Source: Nocardia sp. XZ_19_385 (GTDB lineage: Bacteria; Actinomycetota; Actinomycetes; Mycobacteriales; Mycobacteriaceae). Taken from it: DNA of 64,000 bases. Below, piece by piece: positions 24,833 through 32,736 of this stretch. The notes below the pieces were generated by a model, which had not been told where the DNA came from, searched no databases, and saw nothing but the letters and a program-made list of their open reading frames with translations. Positions within the stretch are counted from its first letter, which is position 1; every line of letters begins with the position of its first letter. The stretch covers positions 124,001 through 188,000 of the forward strand of contig NZ_JACVEE010000005.1 of assembly GCF_015355755.1 (NCBI RefSeq), in the 5' to 3' direction. A program made the position numbers and the translations under genes.

Positions 24833-25438
24833 TCAGGCCTCGACCGGACGACGGATGCTGTCGATCGGCATCTGGTCGACCGGGGCGTAGGTGACGTCCT
24901 GGCCCGAACTCGGGGCGTGGACGACCTGGCCGTTGCCGGCGTAGAGGGCAGTGTGCGAGCCGCCGTTGTAGATCACGACGTCGCCGGGCTGCGCGTCTTC
25001 CAGGGCGACGGGGGTGCCCACGTTCTCCTGCTGTTCGCTGGTGCGCGGCATATCGACGCCTTCCTGGCCGTAGGACCACTGCACCAGGCCGGAGCAGTCG
25101 AAGCCGCCGGGCTGGCTGCCGCCCCACACGTACGGGGTGCCGATCTGGGATTCCGCGGCCTGCAGGGCGCGCAGGCCTCTGGACGCCGACGGCGCCGGAG
25201 CGATCTGGCCGACCACGTCGCGCGCCTGGTCCTGGTACGGCTGCGGCACCTGGTTCAGCAGGTCCTGCGCCTGCGGCGAGGTGATCTGATCCTTGATGGG
25301 CTGCGGCACGTCCGGGATTTCGACGGCGCCGAAGCCGGGAACCTGGATGGTCTGGGCGAGCGCCGGGATGGCGGGCAGGGCGGCGGATCCGACGATGGCG
25401 CCTGCGATGACGGCGGCACGAAAACTAGGTTTGGCCAT
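24833..25438 (-). CDS. Secreted NlpC/P60 family peptidoglycan endopeptidase
   Basis: A 201-residue exported cysteine peptidase. A signal peptide (1-29, cut after the ALA of PALAQT) leads to a Pro/Gln-rich spacer and the NlpC/P60 domain (about 88-201). The triad is Cys115 (FDCSGL), His162 (GSHTAL) and His174 (VVHAPS). The domain resembles the RipA/RipB/RipD group that cleaves stem peptides. The ATG at 25438 follows a GGAG site at rather long spacing; an in-frame TTG at 25450 is the alternative. A roughly 350-base leader upstream contains a c-di-AMP riboswitch-like element, a known partner of wall-hydrolase genes in actinobacteria. Confidence 0.88.
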   Translation of the reverse strand: MAKPSFRAAVIAGAIVGSAALPAIPALAQTIQVPGFGAVEIPDVPQPIKDQITSPQAQDLLNQVPQPYQDQARDVVGQIAPAPSASRGLRALQAAESQIGTPYVWGGSQPGGFDCSGLVQWSYGQEGVDMPRTSEQQENVGTPVALEDAQPGDVVIYNGGSHTALYAGNGQVVHAPSSGQDVTYAPVDQMPIDSIRRPVEA

Positions 25439-25484
25439 GAGGTTCAGCAATCTCCGTATTCGTCGTGCACCCGCGGTCCAGCGC

Positions 25485-25620
25485 TCGGGAAATGCGCAGA
25501 CGGCTGCCGGGTCGGACCGGAAATCGGCCCTTCGCGACCTGGCTTACGCACGCGGCCGCGATTACCCCCGACGCCTGGGCGGGTGACTTGCTTGATCGCA
25601 AGATTGCTTCAAGTTTACTA
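25485..25620 (-). promoter_or_regulatory. Probable ydaO-type c-di-AMP riboswitch
   Basis: Read on the minus strand, the NlpC/P60 leader holds GGGGGTAATCGCGG and, about 30 bases later, AGGGCCGATTTCC followed by GGTCCGACCCGGCAGCCG. These align by eye with the conserved GGGUGAAUC and AGGG...CCGAACCCGUCAGC blocks of actinobacterial ydaO/yuaA RNAs. Position, orientation and downstream gene all fit. Ends are approximate and the fold was not computed. Confidence 0.5.
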
Positions 25621-25793
25621 CGATACGGTAACGGGATTCAAACCGGTGTTGTTTCAGAATCCGATAACACCAGGTCATAACCGATAAATTGATCGTTATG
25701 GAGGCGGCGCACCGAGGGACGCTCGAGGATTGCCAATCCCGACATTCTGCCCTATAAGCGGCGCTTGTCGGTGCCGGCTCGTAGCCTCGGGAT

Positions 25794-26063
25794 ATGTGCC
25801 GAAACATCACCGCGTTGCGCGGGCTCGAGCCTGCGGCAACCCCAGAGGAAATTCAGGCGGCGGCCCTGCAGTATGTGCGCAAGGTCGGTGGCCTCTCCAG
25901 CATTTCCGCAGCAACTAAACCGGCGGTAGAAGAGGCGGTCGCGGACATTGCCGCGGCAACGGCTCGGCTACTGGCGCAGTTGCCGGATCGCAAGGTGCCG
26001 CCGAAGACGATCCCGCCGCTGCGCCGCCCGGAGGTCCAGGCGCGTATCCACGCGCACGACTGA
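25794..26063 (+). CDS. DUF2277 family protein
   Basis: An 89-residue protein covering the entire DUF2277 family, beginning MCRNITALRGLEPAATPEEI and continuing through ALQYVRKVGGL to a basic, Pro-rich end. The function is unknown; the conserved N-terminal Met-Cys-Arg-Asn is the family hallmark. No ribosome site is evident. A TAGCCT hexamer 6 bases before the ATG would fit a leaderless transcript. It converges on a small hypothetical gene with a 4-base gap. Confidence 0.9.
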   Translation: MCRNITALRGLEPAATPEEIQAAALQYVRKVGGLSSISAATKPAVEEAVADIAAATARLLAQLPDRKVPPKTIPPLRRPEVQARIHAHD

Positions 26064-26067
26064 GGCG

Positions 26068-26355
26068 TCAGGCCAGCTCTTCGAGATCGGCCAGTTGCGT
26101 GTGGACATAGGCCGCTATTCGATGTCGGGCGGCCGGTGGGAGTCGCGCTATGTCAGCGGCCGTCAACACCGGCTCGCTGGGCACCTGCACGTGATACTCG
26201 TCGGGTTCTGGCGTTTCTGTGACCACCGATAGGTGGTCCGGCCGGGGCACCGCCACGGGACGTTCAGGTTCGTCCGGGTCGGCTCCGGCTAATGCCGTGC
26301 GCACCATGTGAATCAGAATATTGCTAATCCGTTGGTATTGCGGCAAGTTCGCCAT
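26068..26355 (-). CDS. Small hypothetical protein
   Basis: A 95-residue acidic protein. A helical start (QRISNILIHMVRTALAGA) is followed by a Pro-rich acidic middle and a helical C-terminus (LPPAARHRIAAYVHTQLADLEEL). No known domain was recognised. No ribosome site precedes either the ATG at 26355 or the internal ATG at 26307, so the start is uncertain. It sits neatly between a convergent DUF2277 gene and the upstream PAP2 gene of the same strand, which supports it being real. Confidence 0.45.
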   Translation of the reverse strand: MANLPQYQRISNILIHMVRTALAGADPDEPERPVAVPRPDHLSVVTETPEPDEYHVQVPSEPVLTAADIARLPPAARHRIAAYVHTQLADLEELA

Positions 26356-26410
26356 CGATGCAGGAAAGTGGGGTTGCCAGCAAACCCGAGGTTTGCAAAA
26401 GGAGAATTCG

Positions 26411-27718
26411 TTACGAGGTGATGCGTTCGGACGCGAACCAGGTGCGGTAGAAGGTGATTGCCAGAATGGCGAACAGCCCGAGGATCGCGACCCCCGACGG
26501 GAACGGATGGTTCGCCATGGTCAGGGGCAGATAGCGGATGGCCAGCAGCACGCTCGCGAACGTCGCGACACCCAGCGCCACCACCCGCACGCGAGCACGA
26601 TCCCAGCCGCGCTCGGGGTCGCGCAAGATGGATTCGATGGTCAGGCACAGTGCCGCGCCCACAACGAGATCCACGCCGTAGTGCGCACCCAGGCCCAGGG
26701 TTGCGATGAGAGTGCAGACCAGCCAGAACACACCGCCCCAGCGCAGCCAGGCCGGCCCGCGCCGGGAGTGGATGAACAGCGACAGCGCCCACGCCGTGTG
26801 CAGTGACGGCATGCAGTTGCGGGGCGTGATCCCGTCGAACGGCATTGCCTCGAGGGTGGCGGGCACGGGCGGGACGATATTCGGCCAGACATTCGCGAGT
26901 TCCATGCCGTTGCCCCAGGGCCCGAAGGCCAGGATCGGACCGACGACGGGGAACAGCAGGTAGAACAGCGGCCCGACCAGGCCGATGGTCAGGAACGTGC
27001 GCACCAGGTGGTGCCGCGGCCACCGGCCCGCGGTGACGCCGCGCAGCTGCCAGACGGCGACCACGATGGCCGCGACCGGCAGCTCGAAGTACACCCAGCG
27101 CACCAGGCTCTCGAACCACGGCGCGGCCTCCAGGACCTGCCCGGCCAGCCAGGACGGATTGCCCAGGGCTCGATCGGCCACCTGCACATAGGGATCGAGC
27201 ACCATGGGACGGGCCCACGCGGTGATGTCCAGCCAGATCTCGCCGATCTTCGTCGCGAGGATCAGCAGCGCGCCGAGCGCGATGGTGCGCAGGGCGGTCT
27301 CGCGCTGGATGCCGGACCAGCGCACGGCGGCGAGGATCGCCAGCACGGTCAGCACGATGGTCGGGCCGTTGCCGATGGTGAACTTCGCGCCCTCGATCGC
27401 CCGGATCGCGACGAAGACCAGATCGAGCGCGACCGCGGAGGCCAGCGCGGTGACCCGCACCCGGTTGGTGACACCGACCAGCGCGAGCAGGAACCCGGCC
27501 CACGAGGTGCTCGCGGATTTCGGTATGCCGACGTAGTCGCGCGCCAGGCTGGTCAGCGGACCCAGCGCGTTGATGTGCAGCGCCATGGCCTGTCCGGCGA
27601 CGAGCACCAGTACCGCGGCGGCGATGCCGCCCCAGATCGTGAGAGGACGGAAATGCCCTTCCCGCCGAACAATCCCGGCAGCGGGGGTCGAACGTTCGTG
27701 CGGGTCGAGAATGAGCAT
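26411..27718 (-). CDS. PAP2 / inositolphosphotransferase-like membrane protein
   Basis: A 435-residue polytopic protein with about ten hydrophobic helices and a PAP2_3 (Aur1/Ipt1-like) core. The active-site motifs are CMPSLHTAWAL, which holds the first catalytic His, and GAHYGVDLVVG, which holds the second His and Asp. Enzymes of this group dephosphorylate or transfer phospho-head groups on membrane lipids, with the active site on the outer face. Mycobacterial relatives are linked to phosphoinositol lipids, but the substrate is not readable here. The ATG at 27718 (MLILDPHERS) precedes the first helix; the frame stays open upstream. It is divergent from the iron-uptake locus. Confidence 0.82.
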   Translation of the reverse strand: MLILDPHERSTPAAGIVRREGHFRPLTIWGGIAAAVLVLVAGQAMALHINALGPLTSLARDYVGIPKSASTSWAGFLLALVGVTNRVRVTALASAVALDLVFVAIRAIEGAKFTIGNGPTIVLTVLAILAAVRWSGIQRETALRTIALGALLILATKIGEIWLDITAWARPMVLDPYVQVADRALGNPSWLAGQVLEAAPWFESLVRWVYFELPVAAIVVAVWQLRGVTAGRWPRHHLVRTFLTIGLVGPLFYLLFPVVGPILAFGPWGNGMELANVWPNIVPPVPATLEAMPFDGITPRNCMPSLHTAWALSLFIHSRRGPAWLRWGGVFWLVCTLIATLGLGAHYGVDLVVGAALCLTIESILRDPERGWDRARVRVVALGVATFASVLLAIRYLPLTMANHPFPSGVAILGLFAILAITFYRTWFASERITS

Positions 27719-27905
27719 TCGGACATCGTAAACACGATGCGAACACCGCCGTACTTCGTGGTTAACAATCGGTACTGGTATTTGGGTCACGAAATGGCGT
27801 GTGCGCCAGACGAACCAGCTTCGCGATCGCCCCGCGCGGCAGTCACGGATGTGATGCGAGCAACGCGTCCGACCCCCTGAGCTCGCCGCACTGCCAGGAT
27901 TGCCA

Positions 27906-27924
27906 CTAGGTAAGGCTTACCTTA
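27906..27924. promoter_or_regulatory. IdeR/DtxR iron box 1 (FhuF-like gene)
   Basis: CTAGGTAAGGCTTACCTTA matches the 19-bp IdeR/DtxR consensus TTAGGTTAGGCTAACCTAA at 15 of 19 positions and is almost symmetric. It lies 40 bases before the FhuF-like start, so iron-loaded IdeR should repress this promoter. A TAGTAT-like -10 overlaps its right end. Confidence 0.85.
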
Positions 27925-27964
27925 GTATTTGGCGGACGGACTCTCTCGGAAGGTGGGGCTACTC

Positions 27965-28723
27965 GTGCCGCTCGTCGACGCCTATCGGCGGCTAGGAGGA
28001 CTGCTCCCCGTGGTGCGGGTCGGAGTGGGCCGTGCCGCGGGCGGTCAGTGGGTTCAAGGGGGTTCGCTCGCAACGGATTTCGCGGTCATCGAGCGCATGA
28101 TCGAGGCGGAGGAGCAACGCGCCGTCGAGGCCTACGGTACGGCTCCCCGCCGGGATGTCGCCGCCACCTGGGTGCTGCGCCGGTACGCGTTCACCGCGTG
28201 CCTGGCCATGAGCGCGCCGTGGTTCTTGGAACGGCGCGTGCCCCGGGTCGCGCTGGATCGCGTCGCCTACGCCTGGCAGGACCGGGAACTGGTCGTCGAG
28301 GCCGACGAAATCATTTGCCTGCCAGGGGATTCCATTGCCCGGCGGGCCGACGTTCGCGCCGTCGCGGACGAGGAGGCGCTGGGCGCGGAGTTGCGCGGAG
28401 TTGTCGCCGCGCATCTGGCCCCGGTTCTCGATGCCTTCGGTCCGGTCATGCGCCGCCGGCCCCGGAGCATATGGGGCTTGGCCACCGACCAACTCGCGAG
28501 TGGGCTCTGGCATCTCGGCACCGCCCTCGGCCGGCCCGCGGCCGCCGCGGCGGCCGCGAACGTCCTGCTGCCCGGCGGGACTCCGCCGTACCTGGGCGGC
28601 GCGGGTTTCCGGCCCGGTCCGGACTCGGCCCGTACTCAGACCACCTGCTGTCTCTTCTATACGGTCCGGCCGGACGAGCTCTGTGCCACCTGCCCCCGCC
28701 TTGCGCAGATTAGGCATGCCTAA
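27965..28723 (+). CDS. FhuF-like ferric siderophore reductase (2Fe-2S)
   Basis: A 252-residue protein ending in the FhuF cluster motif C-C-x10-C-x2-C (TTCCLFYTV...CATC), which binds a [2Fe-2S] centre. The rest is a divergent FhuF-type domain with a helix-rich N-terminus. FhuF-type proteins reduce iron from imported ferric siderophores in the cytoplasm. The GTG at 27965 follows a GGTGGGG stretch by 6 bases; an in-frame TTG at 27929 would overlap the promoter. The IdeR-type box upstream and the permease genes downstream fix its role in siderophore-iron use. A second iron box overlaps its stop codon. Confidence 0.82.
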   Translation: MPLVDAYRRLGGLLPVVRVGVGRAAGGQWVQGGSLATDFAVIERMIEAEEQRAVEAYGTAPRRDVAATWVLRRYAFTACLAMSAPWFLERRVPRVALDRVAYAWQDRELVVEADEIICLPGDSIARRADVRAVADEEALGAELRGVVAAHLAPVLDAFGPVMRRRPRSIWGLATDQLASGLWHLGTALGRPAAAAAAANVLLPGGTPPYLGGAGFRPGPDSARTQTTCCLFYTVRPDELCATCPRLAQIRHA

Positions 28724-28728
28724 CCTAT
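28710..28728. promoter_or_regulatory. IdeR/DtxR iron box 2 and promoter of the permease operon
   Basis: TTAGGCATGCCTAACCTAT matches the IdeR consensus at 14 of 19 positions and contains the perfect palindrome TTAGGCATGCCTAA. A near-perfect -10 (TATACT, 28726-28731) overlaps its end. Transcription would then begin at or just before the ATG at 28740, giving a leaderless message. Confidence 0.8.
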
Positions 28729-28739
28729 ACTCTCCGTCC

Positions 28740-29753
28740 ATGGCATCGGTAGACACGGCCCGCGGGCCCTCGATGCGGTACCGAATACCGGTGCTGCTCC
28801 TGGCGTTTGCTGCGCTGCTGCTGGTCTGCCTGCTGAGCCTGGCTTTCGGGGCGCGTTCGGTGCCCCTGGGCACCGTGGTCGACGCGCTGCTGGGCGATGC
28901 GCAGGGGCGCGACGCGATGGCCGTCACGGGCTTGCGGCTGCCACGCACGATCGTTGGTCTCGTGGTCGGTGCGGCCCTCGGGCTGGCCGGCGCGGTGCTC
29001 CAGGGTGTGACGCGCAATCCGCTGGCCGCGCCGACCACGATGGGGATCAACGCGGGCGCGAGTTTCGCGGTGGTCGTGGCGATTTTCGCGTTGCACCTCG
29101 CACATCCGGTCCAGTTCGTGTGGTTCGCCTTCGCCGGCGCCGCCGGGGCCGCGCTGTTCACCCTGACGCTGGGTCGCCGGGCCGGAGATCTGGACCCGAC
29201 GCGACTGGTTCTCGGCGGCACGGTGCTGCACCTGGTGCTGGTCTCCTGGACCTCGGCGGTGCTGTTGTTCAGCGAGCGCACCCTCGACGAGGCGCGCTTC
29301 TGGATCGCCGGGTCGATCGCCGGGCGCGATTTCGACGTGTTGACTCCGATGTTGCCCACCTTCGCCCTCGGTGCGGTGGCCGGGCTGGCGATCGCGCCCG
29401 CGCTCAATACTCTTGCCCTCGGTGACGAGGCGGCCGTGTCACTCGGTTTGCCGGTGGCCCGGATTCGTTTGGCGGGCATGGTGTCGGTGGTGCTGCTGGC
29501 CGGTTCGGCGGTCGCCGTCGCCGGGCCGATCGCGTTCATCGGTCTGGCCGCGCCGCATCTGGTGCGGTTGGTGCTCGGCAACGACCAGCGCCGAATCCTG
29601 CCGGGCTGCCTGATCGCCGGGCCGCTGCTGTTGCTCGGCGCGGACATCGTGGGCCGCGTCATCGCCCGGCCCGGGGAGCTGGAGGTCGGCATCATCAGCG
29701 CGTTCCTCGGTGCGCCGCTGCTGGCCCTGCTCGCCCGCCGCCGGGAGGTGTGA
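28740..29753 (+). CDS. Iron-siderophore ABC transporter permease (FecCD family), first subunit
   Basis: A 337-residue FecCD/BtuC-type permease with about nine or ten helices. Family segments are GLRLPRTIVGLVVGAALGLAGAVLQGVTRNPLAAP near the N-terminus and GPIAFIGLAAPHLVR, the loop that contacts the ATPase. It imports ferric siderophore across the plasma membrane together with the next three genes. The ATG at 28740 lies 11 bases after the iron box and has no ribosome site, fitting leaderless translation; an ATG at 28773 is a less likely alternative. It overlaps the second permease gene (TGATG). Confidence 0.88.
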   Translation: MASVDTARGPSMRYRIPVLLLAFAALLLVCLLSLAFGARSVPLGTVVDALLGDAQGRDAMAVTGLRLPRTIVGLVVGAALGLAGAVLQGVTRNPLAAPTTMGINAGASFAVVVAIFALHLAHPVQFVWFAFAGAAGAALFTLTLGRRAGDLDPTRLVLGGTVLHLVLVSWTSAVLLFSERTLDEARFWIAGSIAGRDFDVLTPMLPTFALGAVAGLAIAPALNTLALGDEAAVSLGLPVARIRLAGMVSVVLLAGSAVAVAGPIAFIGLAAPHLVRLVLGNDQRRILPGCLIAGPLLLLGADIVGRVIARPGELEVGIISAFLGAPLLALLARRREV

Positions 29754-30763
29754 TGAACAACGTGCGTGCGAGGCGGACCCTGCTCGTCGGCGTGCTGTGC
29801 GCCGCCGCGCTGGTGGTACTGGCGACGATTGCCCTGACTGTCGGCGAAGTCCAGATGTCGGCGATGACTGCGCTACGCGCCGCGTTCGGGTCGGGCGACC
29901 CCGGCGAGGTGTACATCGTGCAGGAGTTCCGGGCCCCGCGGCTGATCGCGGGTGTCCTTGCCGGTGCGGGCCTGGCCGCGTCGGGCGCTGTGCTGCAACG
30001 ACTTTTCCGCAATCCGCTGGCCTCGCCCGACGTGATGGGCGTGACCGGCGGCGCCTCGCTGGGTGCGGTGGTGGTGCTCGCTATCGGAGCGAGTCAAGCG
30101 CTGATCCCGGTGGGGGCGTTGGCCGGTGGCTTCCTCGCGGTGCTGCTGCTCGCGGCGATCGGCTGGCGGGCCGGGTTTCCGGTGACGCGGCTGGTGCTGG
30201 TCGGTCTGGCGGTGCAGGCGGGTCTGGCGGCCGCGGTGAACTTGATCGTGGTGCGGTTCCCCCGGGAGCTGGCGGGCGCGGCGGAGCAGTGGACCGCGGG
30301 TTCGCTCTACGGGCGCACCTGGCCCGAAGTGCAGGGCGCCGCCGTCGCGTCGGCGCTGGTGCTGGGATTGCTGTTCCTGCAATACCGGAAGCTCGCCGTG
30401 CTGGATCTGGGCGACGAGTCGGCCGGCACGCTCGGCATCTCGGTGTCCTCGGCGCGGTTGCAGCTGCTGGTGACGACGGTGGCGCTGGCCGCGCTGGCGG
30501 CGGCACTCACCGGGCCGATCGCGTTCGTGGCGCTGGCCGTGCCGCAGCTGGTGCGGCTGCTGGTCGGTCCGCCGACCGCGGCGACCCTCGCGGTCACCGG
30601 CCTGGCGGGTGCGGTGCTGCTGGTGGGCTGCGATCAGGTGGTACAGCACCTGCTTCCGGTCGAGGGACTGCCGGTCGGCATCCTCACCGCCACCATCGGC
30701 GCGCCGTGGTTGTTGTATTTGATGCTGCGGGAGAGCAGCCCGGTCAATCGGAGAACCGCATGA
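29753..30763 (+). CDS. Iron-siderophore ABC transporter permease (FecCD family), second subunit
   Basis: A 336-residue FecCD permease, paralogous to the one upstream, with the same landmarks: EFRAPRLIAGVLAGAGLAASGAVLQRLFRNPLASP and GPIAFVALAVPQLVR. The two subunits should form the heterodimeric channel. GGGAGG lies 4 bases before the ATG at 29753, which shares a base with the upstream stop; a GTG one codon earlier is less well placed. Its stop overlaps the ATPase start (ATGA). Confidence 0.9.
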   Translation: MNNVRARRTLLVGVLCAAALVVLATIALTVGEVQMSAMTALRAAFGSGDPGEVYIVQEFRAPRLIAGVLAGAGLAASGAVLQRLFRNPLASPDVMGVTGGASLGAVVVLAIGASQALIPVGALAGGFLAVLLLAAIGWRAGFPVTRLVLVGLAVQAGLAAAVNLIVVRFPRELAGAAEQWTAGSLYGRTWPEVQGAAVASALVLGLLFLQYRKLAVLDLGDESAGTLGISVSSARLQLLVTTVALAALAAALTGPIAFVALAVPQLVRLLVGPPTAATLAVTGLAGAVLLVGCDQVVQHLLPVEGLPVGILTATIGAPWLLYLMLRESSPVNRRTA

Positions 30764-31572
30764 GCCCCAACGAATTGGCCGCGCGGGACCTCGGCCTGCG
30801 CTACGGCGATCGCGCCGTGATCGACGGCCTGGATCTGGAGCTGCCCGGCGGCGCGGTGACCGCGATCGTCGGCCCGAACGCCTGCGGGAAGTCCACACTG
30901 TTGCGCGGGCTGACCCGGCTGCTGCGGCCGTCCGGCGGGACGGTCACCCTCGACGGCGCCGATATTCACCGGATGCCGGCGCGGGCGCTGGCGTTGCGGC
31001 TGGGATTGCTGCCGCAGCAGCCGATCACGCCGGAGGCGATCACCGTCGAGGCGCTGGTACGGCTGGGCCGGTATCCGCATCAGCGATTGCTGCGACCGTG
31101 GTCGCCCGTGGACCAGGCCGCGGTCGAGGACGCGTTGCGCCGCACCGGCACCACCGAGCTGCGCGCTCAACAGGTGGACCAGCTCTCCGGCGGCCAGCGC
31201 CAAAGAGCTTGGATCGCAATGGCTTTGGCGCAGGACACCGAGGTGTTGCTGCTCGACGAGCCGACCACCTTCCTGGACCTGCGCCATCAGCTCGACGTGC
31301 TCGACCTGGTCGCCGATCTGCATGCCGAAGCCGGGCGCACCGTGGTCATGGTGCTGCACGACCTCGGCCAGGCCGCCCGCTACGCCGATCACCTGGTGGT
31401 CCTGCACGACGGCCGCCTGGCCGCGGCCGGTCCGCCCGCGAAGGTGCTCGACGCGGACTTGGTGCGCACCGTGTTCGGTGTCGACGCCCTGGTGATACCC
31501 GACCCGGAAACCGGGACCCCGCTGGTCGTTCCGCGTAGCAGAGCAGCCCGGCACACCGCCGCTCGTGTCTGA
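30760..31572 (+). CDS. Iron-siderophore ABC transporter ATP-binding protein
   Basis: A 270-residue FepC/FhuC-type ATPase. Walker A is GPNACGKST (38-46), the signature LSGGQ (142-146), Walker B LLLDEP with D166-E167, and the switch His is H200. It powers the permease pair from the cytoplasmic side. Its ATG overlaps the upstream stop by 4 bases, so the three transporter genes are translationally coupled. The same frame is open far upstream (from about 29710) but is only a shadow there. Confidence 0.93.
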   Translation: MSPNELAARDLGLRYGDRAVIDGLDLELPGGAVTAIVGPNACGKSTLLRGLTRLLRPSGGTVTLDGADIHRMPARALALRLGLLPQQPITPEAITVEALVRLGRYPHQRLLRPWSPVDQAAVEDALRRTGTTELRAQQVDQLSGGQRQRAWIAMALAQDTEVLLLDEPTTFLDLRHQLDVLDLVADLHAEAGRTVVMVLHDLGQAARYADHLVVLHDGRLAAAGPPAKVLDADLVRTVFGVDALVIPDPETGTPLVVPRSRAARHTAARV

Positions 31573-31611
31573 GCGGTTGCCCCGAACCCCAACCAGAAAT
31601 GAGGACGAATC

Positions 31612-32628
31612 ATGTCCACCCGACGATTTCGCCTGCCCGGATTCGGCCGCCTCGGCGTCGCGCTGATCGCGGCCGGCCTCGGCCTCTCCGGCCTGACTGC
31701 CTGCGGAAGTGACTCCGCCGCAACCGATTCCGGCGCCGCCGCGGTCGCGCAGGGCGCCTTCCCGCGCACCCTGGACACCGTGAAGGGTCAGGTGACGATC
31801 CCGAAGGCGCCCAAGCGGGTGGTGGTGCTCGACACCGCCGAGCTCGACTCGGTGACCCTGCTCGGCATCAAGCCGGTCGGTGCGGTGGTGCCGCACACCA
31901 AGACGCGCGGCGGATTCCCGGCGTACCTGGGCGACAAGGCCGACGGGGTGACCGATGTCGGCCCGCTGCTGGAGCCGAATCTGGAACGCGTCGCCTCCTT
32001 GAAGCCGGACCTGATCCTGTCCTCGAAGGTGCGCCACGACAAGATCTACGACAAGCTGAGCGGCATCGCGCCGACCGTGTTCACCGAAACCACCGGTGGC
32101 CCTTGGAAAGCCAACCTACTGGTGCACGGTAAGGCGCTGGGCTTGGACGAGCAGGTCGCGACGGCCCTGAAGAACTACGAGGATCGGGCCCGCGCACTCG
32201 GCGCTGCGATCAAGGCCAAGAACGGTGCGCTGCCGACGGTTTCGGTGATCCGCTTCCTGGCCGGACCCACCCGGCTGTACATGAGCAATTCCTACAGCGG
32301 TGTGGTGCTCGGTGATATCGGTCTGGCGCGTCCGCAATCCCAGATCGCCGACGGCCCAGACGCGAAGATCATGAAGGAGATCAGTCCGGAGCAGATCGAT
32401 CTGGCCGATGCCGAGCTGATCTTCATCGCCACCATCGACGACCCGGACAAGACCGAGAAGAAGGGCGTCACCGCGGGCCCGATCTGGCGGGATCTGCCCG
32501 CGGTGAAGAACGGCAAGGCAATCGAGGTCGACGACGAGATCTGGATGTCGGGCATCGGTATCCAGGCCGCCGAGGGGATGTTCGCCGACATCGCCGCGGC
32601 GACCGGCGTCGAGCTCCCCGCCAAGTAG
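31612..32628 (+). CDS. Iron-siderophore ABC transporter substrate-binding lipoprotein
   Basis: A 338-residue exported binding protein of the FecB/FepB type. A basic signal peptide (TRRFRLPGF) ends in the lipobox LTAC with Cys31, which anchors the protein outside the membrane. The two-lobed binding fold follows (KRVVVLDTAELDSVTLLG, then NLERVASLKPDLILSS and ISPEQIDLADAELIFI). It captures the ferric siderophore and delivers it to the FecCD pair. GAGGAC about 7 bases before the ATG fixes the start. It is the last gene of the iron operon; a short GC-rich hairpin (32629-32641) follows the stop. Confidence 0.9.
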   Translation: MSTRRFRLPGFGRLGVALIAAGLGLSGLTACGSDSAATDSGAAAVAQGAFPRTLDTVKGQVTIPKAPKRVVVLDTAELDSVTLLGIKPVGAVVPHTKTRGGFPAYLGDKADGVTDVGPLLEPNLERVASLKPDLILSSKVRHDKIYDKLSGIAPTVFTETTGGPWKANLLVHGKALGLDEQVATALKNYEDRARALGAAIKAKNGALPTVSVIRFLAGPTRLYMSNSYSGVVLGDIGLARPQSQIADGPDAKIMKEISPEQIDLADAELIFIATIDDPDKTEKKGVTAGPIWRDLPAVKNGKAIEVDDEIWMSGIGIQAAEGMFADIAAATGVELPAK

Positions 32629-32736
32629 CCGGCCGCGCCGGCGCCGGGGTGTGGTCAAGGTCTCCGTTTGTGGCACCCGATCTCGCGGGTATGGCACGAT
32701 CACCCGGTTCGTCGCTCGGTTGCAGGAGGCTCTGGT

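Noticed and set aside
29710..30759. N-terminal extension of the siderophore ATPase gene by 350 codons
   Set aside because: The upstream part is a shadow of the second permease gene; the ATG at 30760 overlaps the permease stop and starts a normal-length ABC ATPase.
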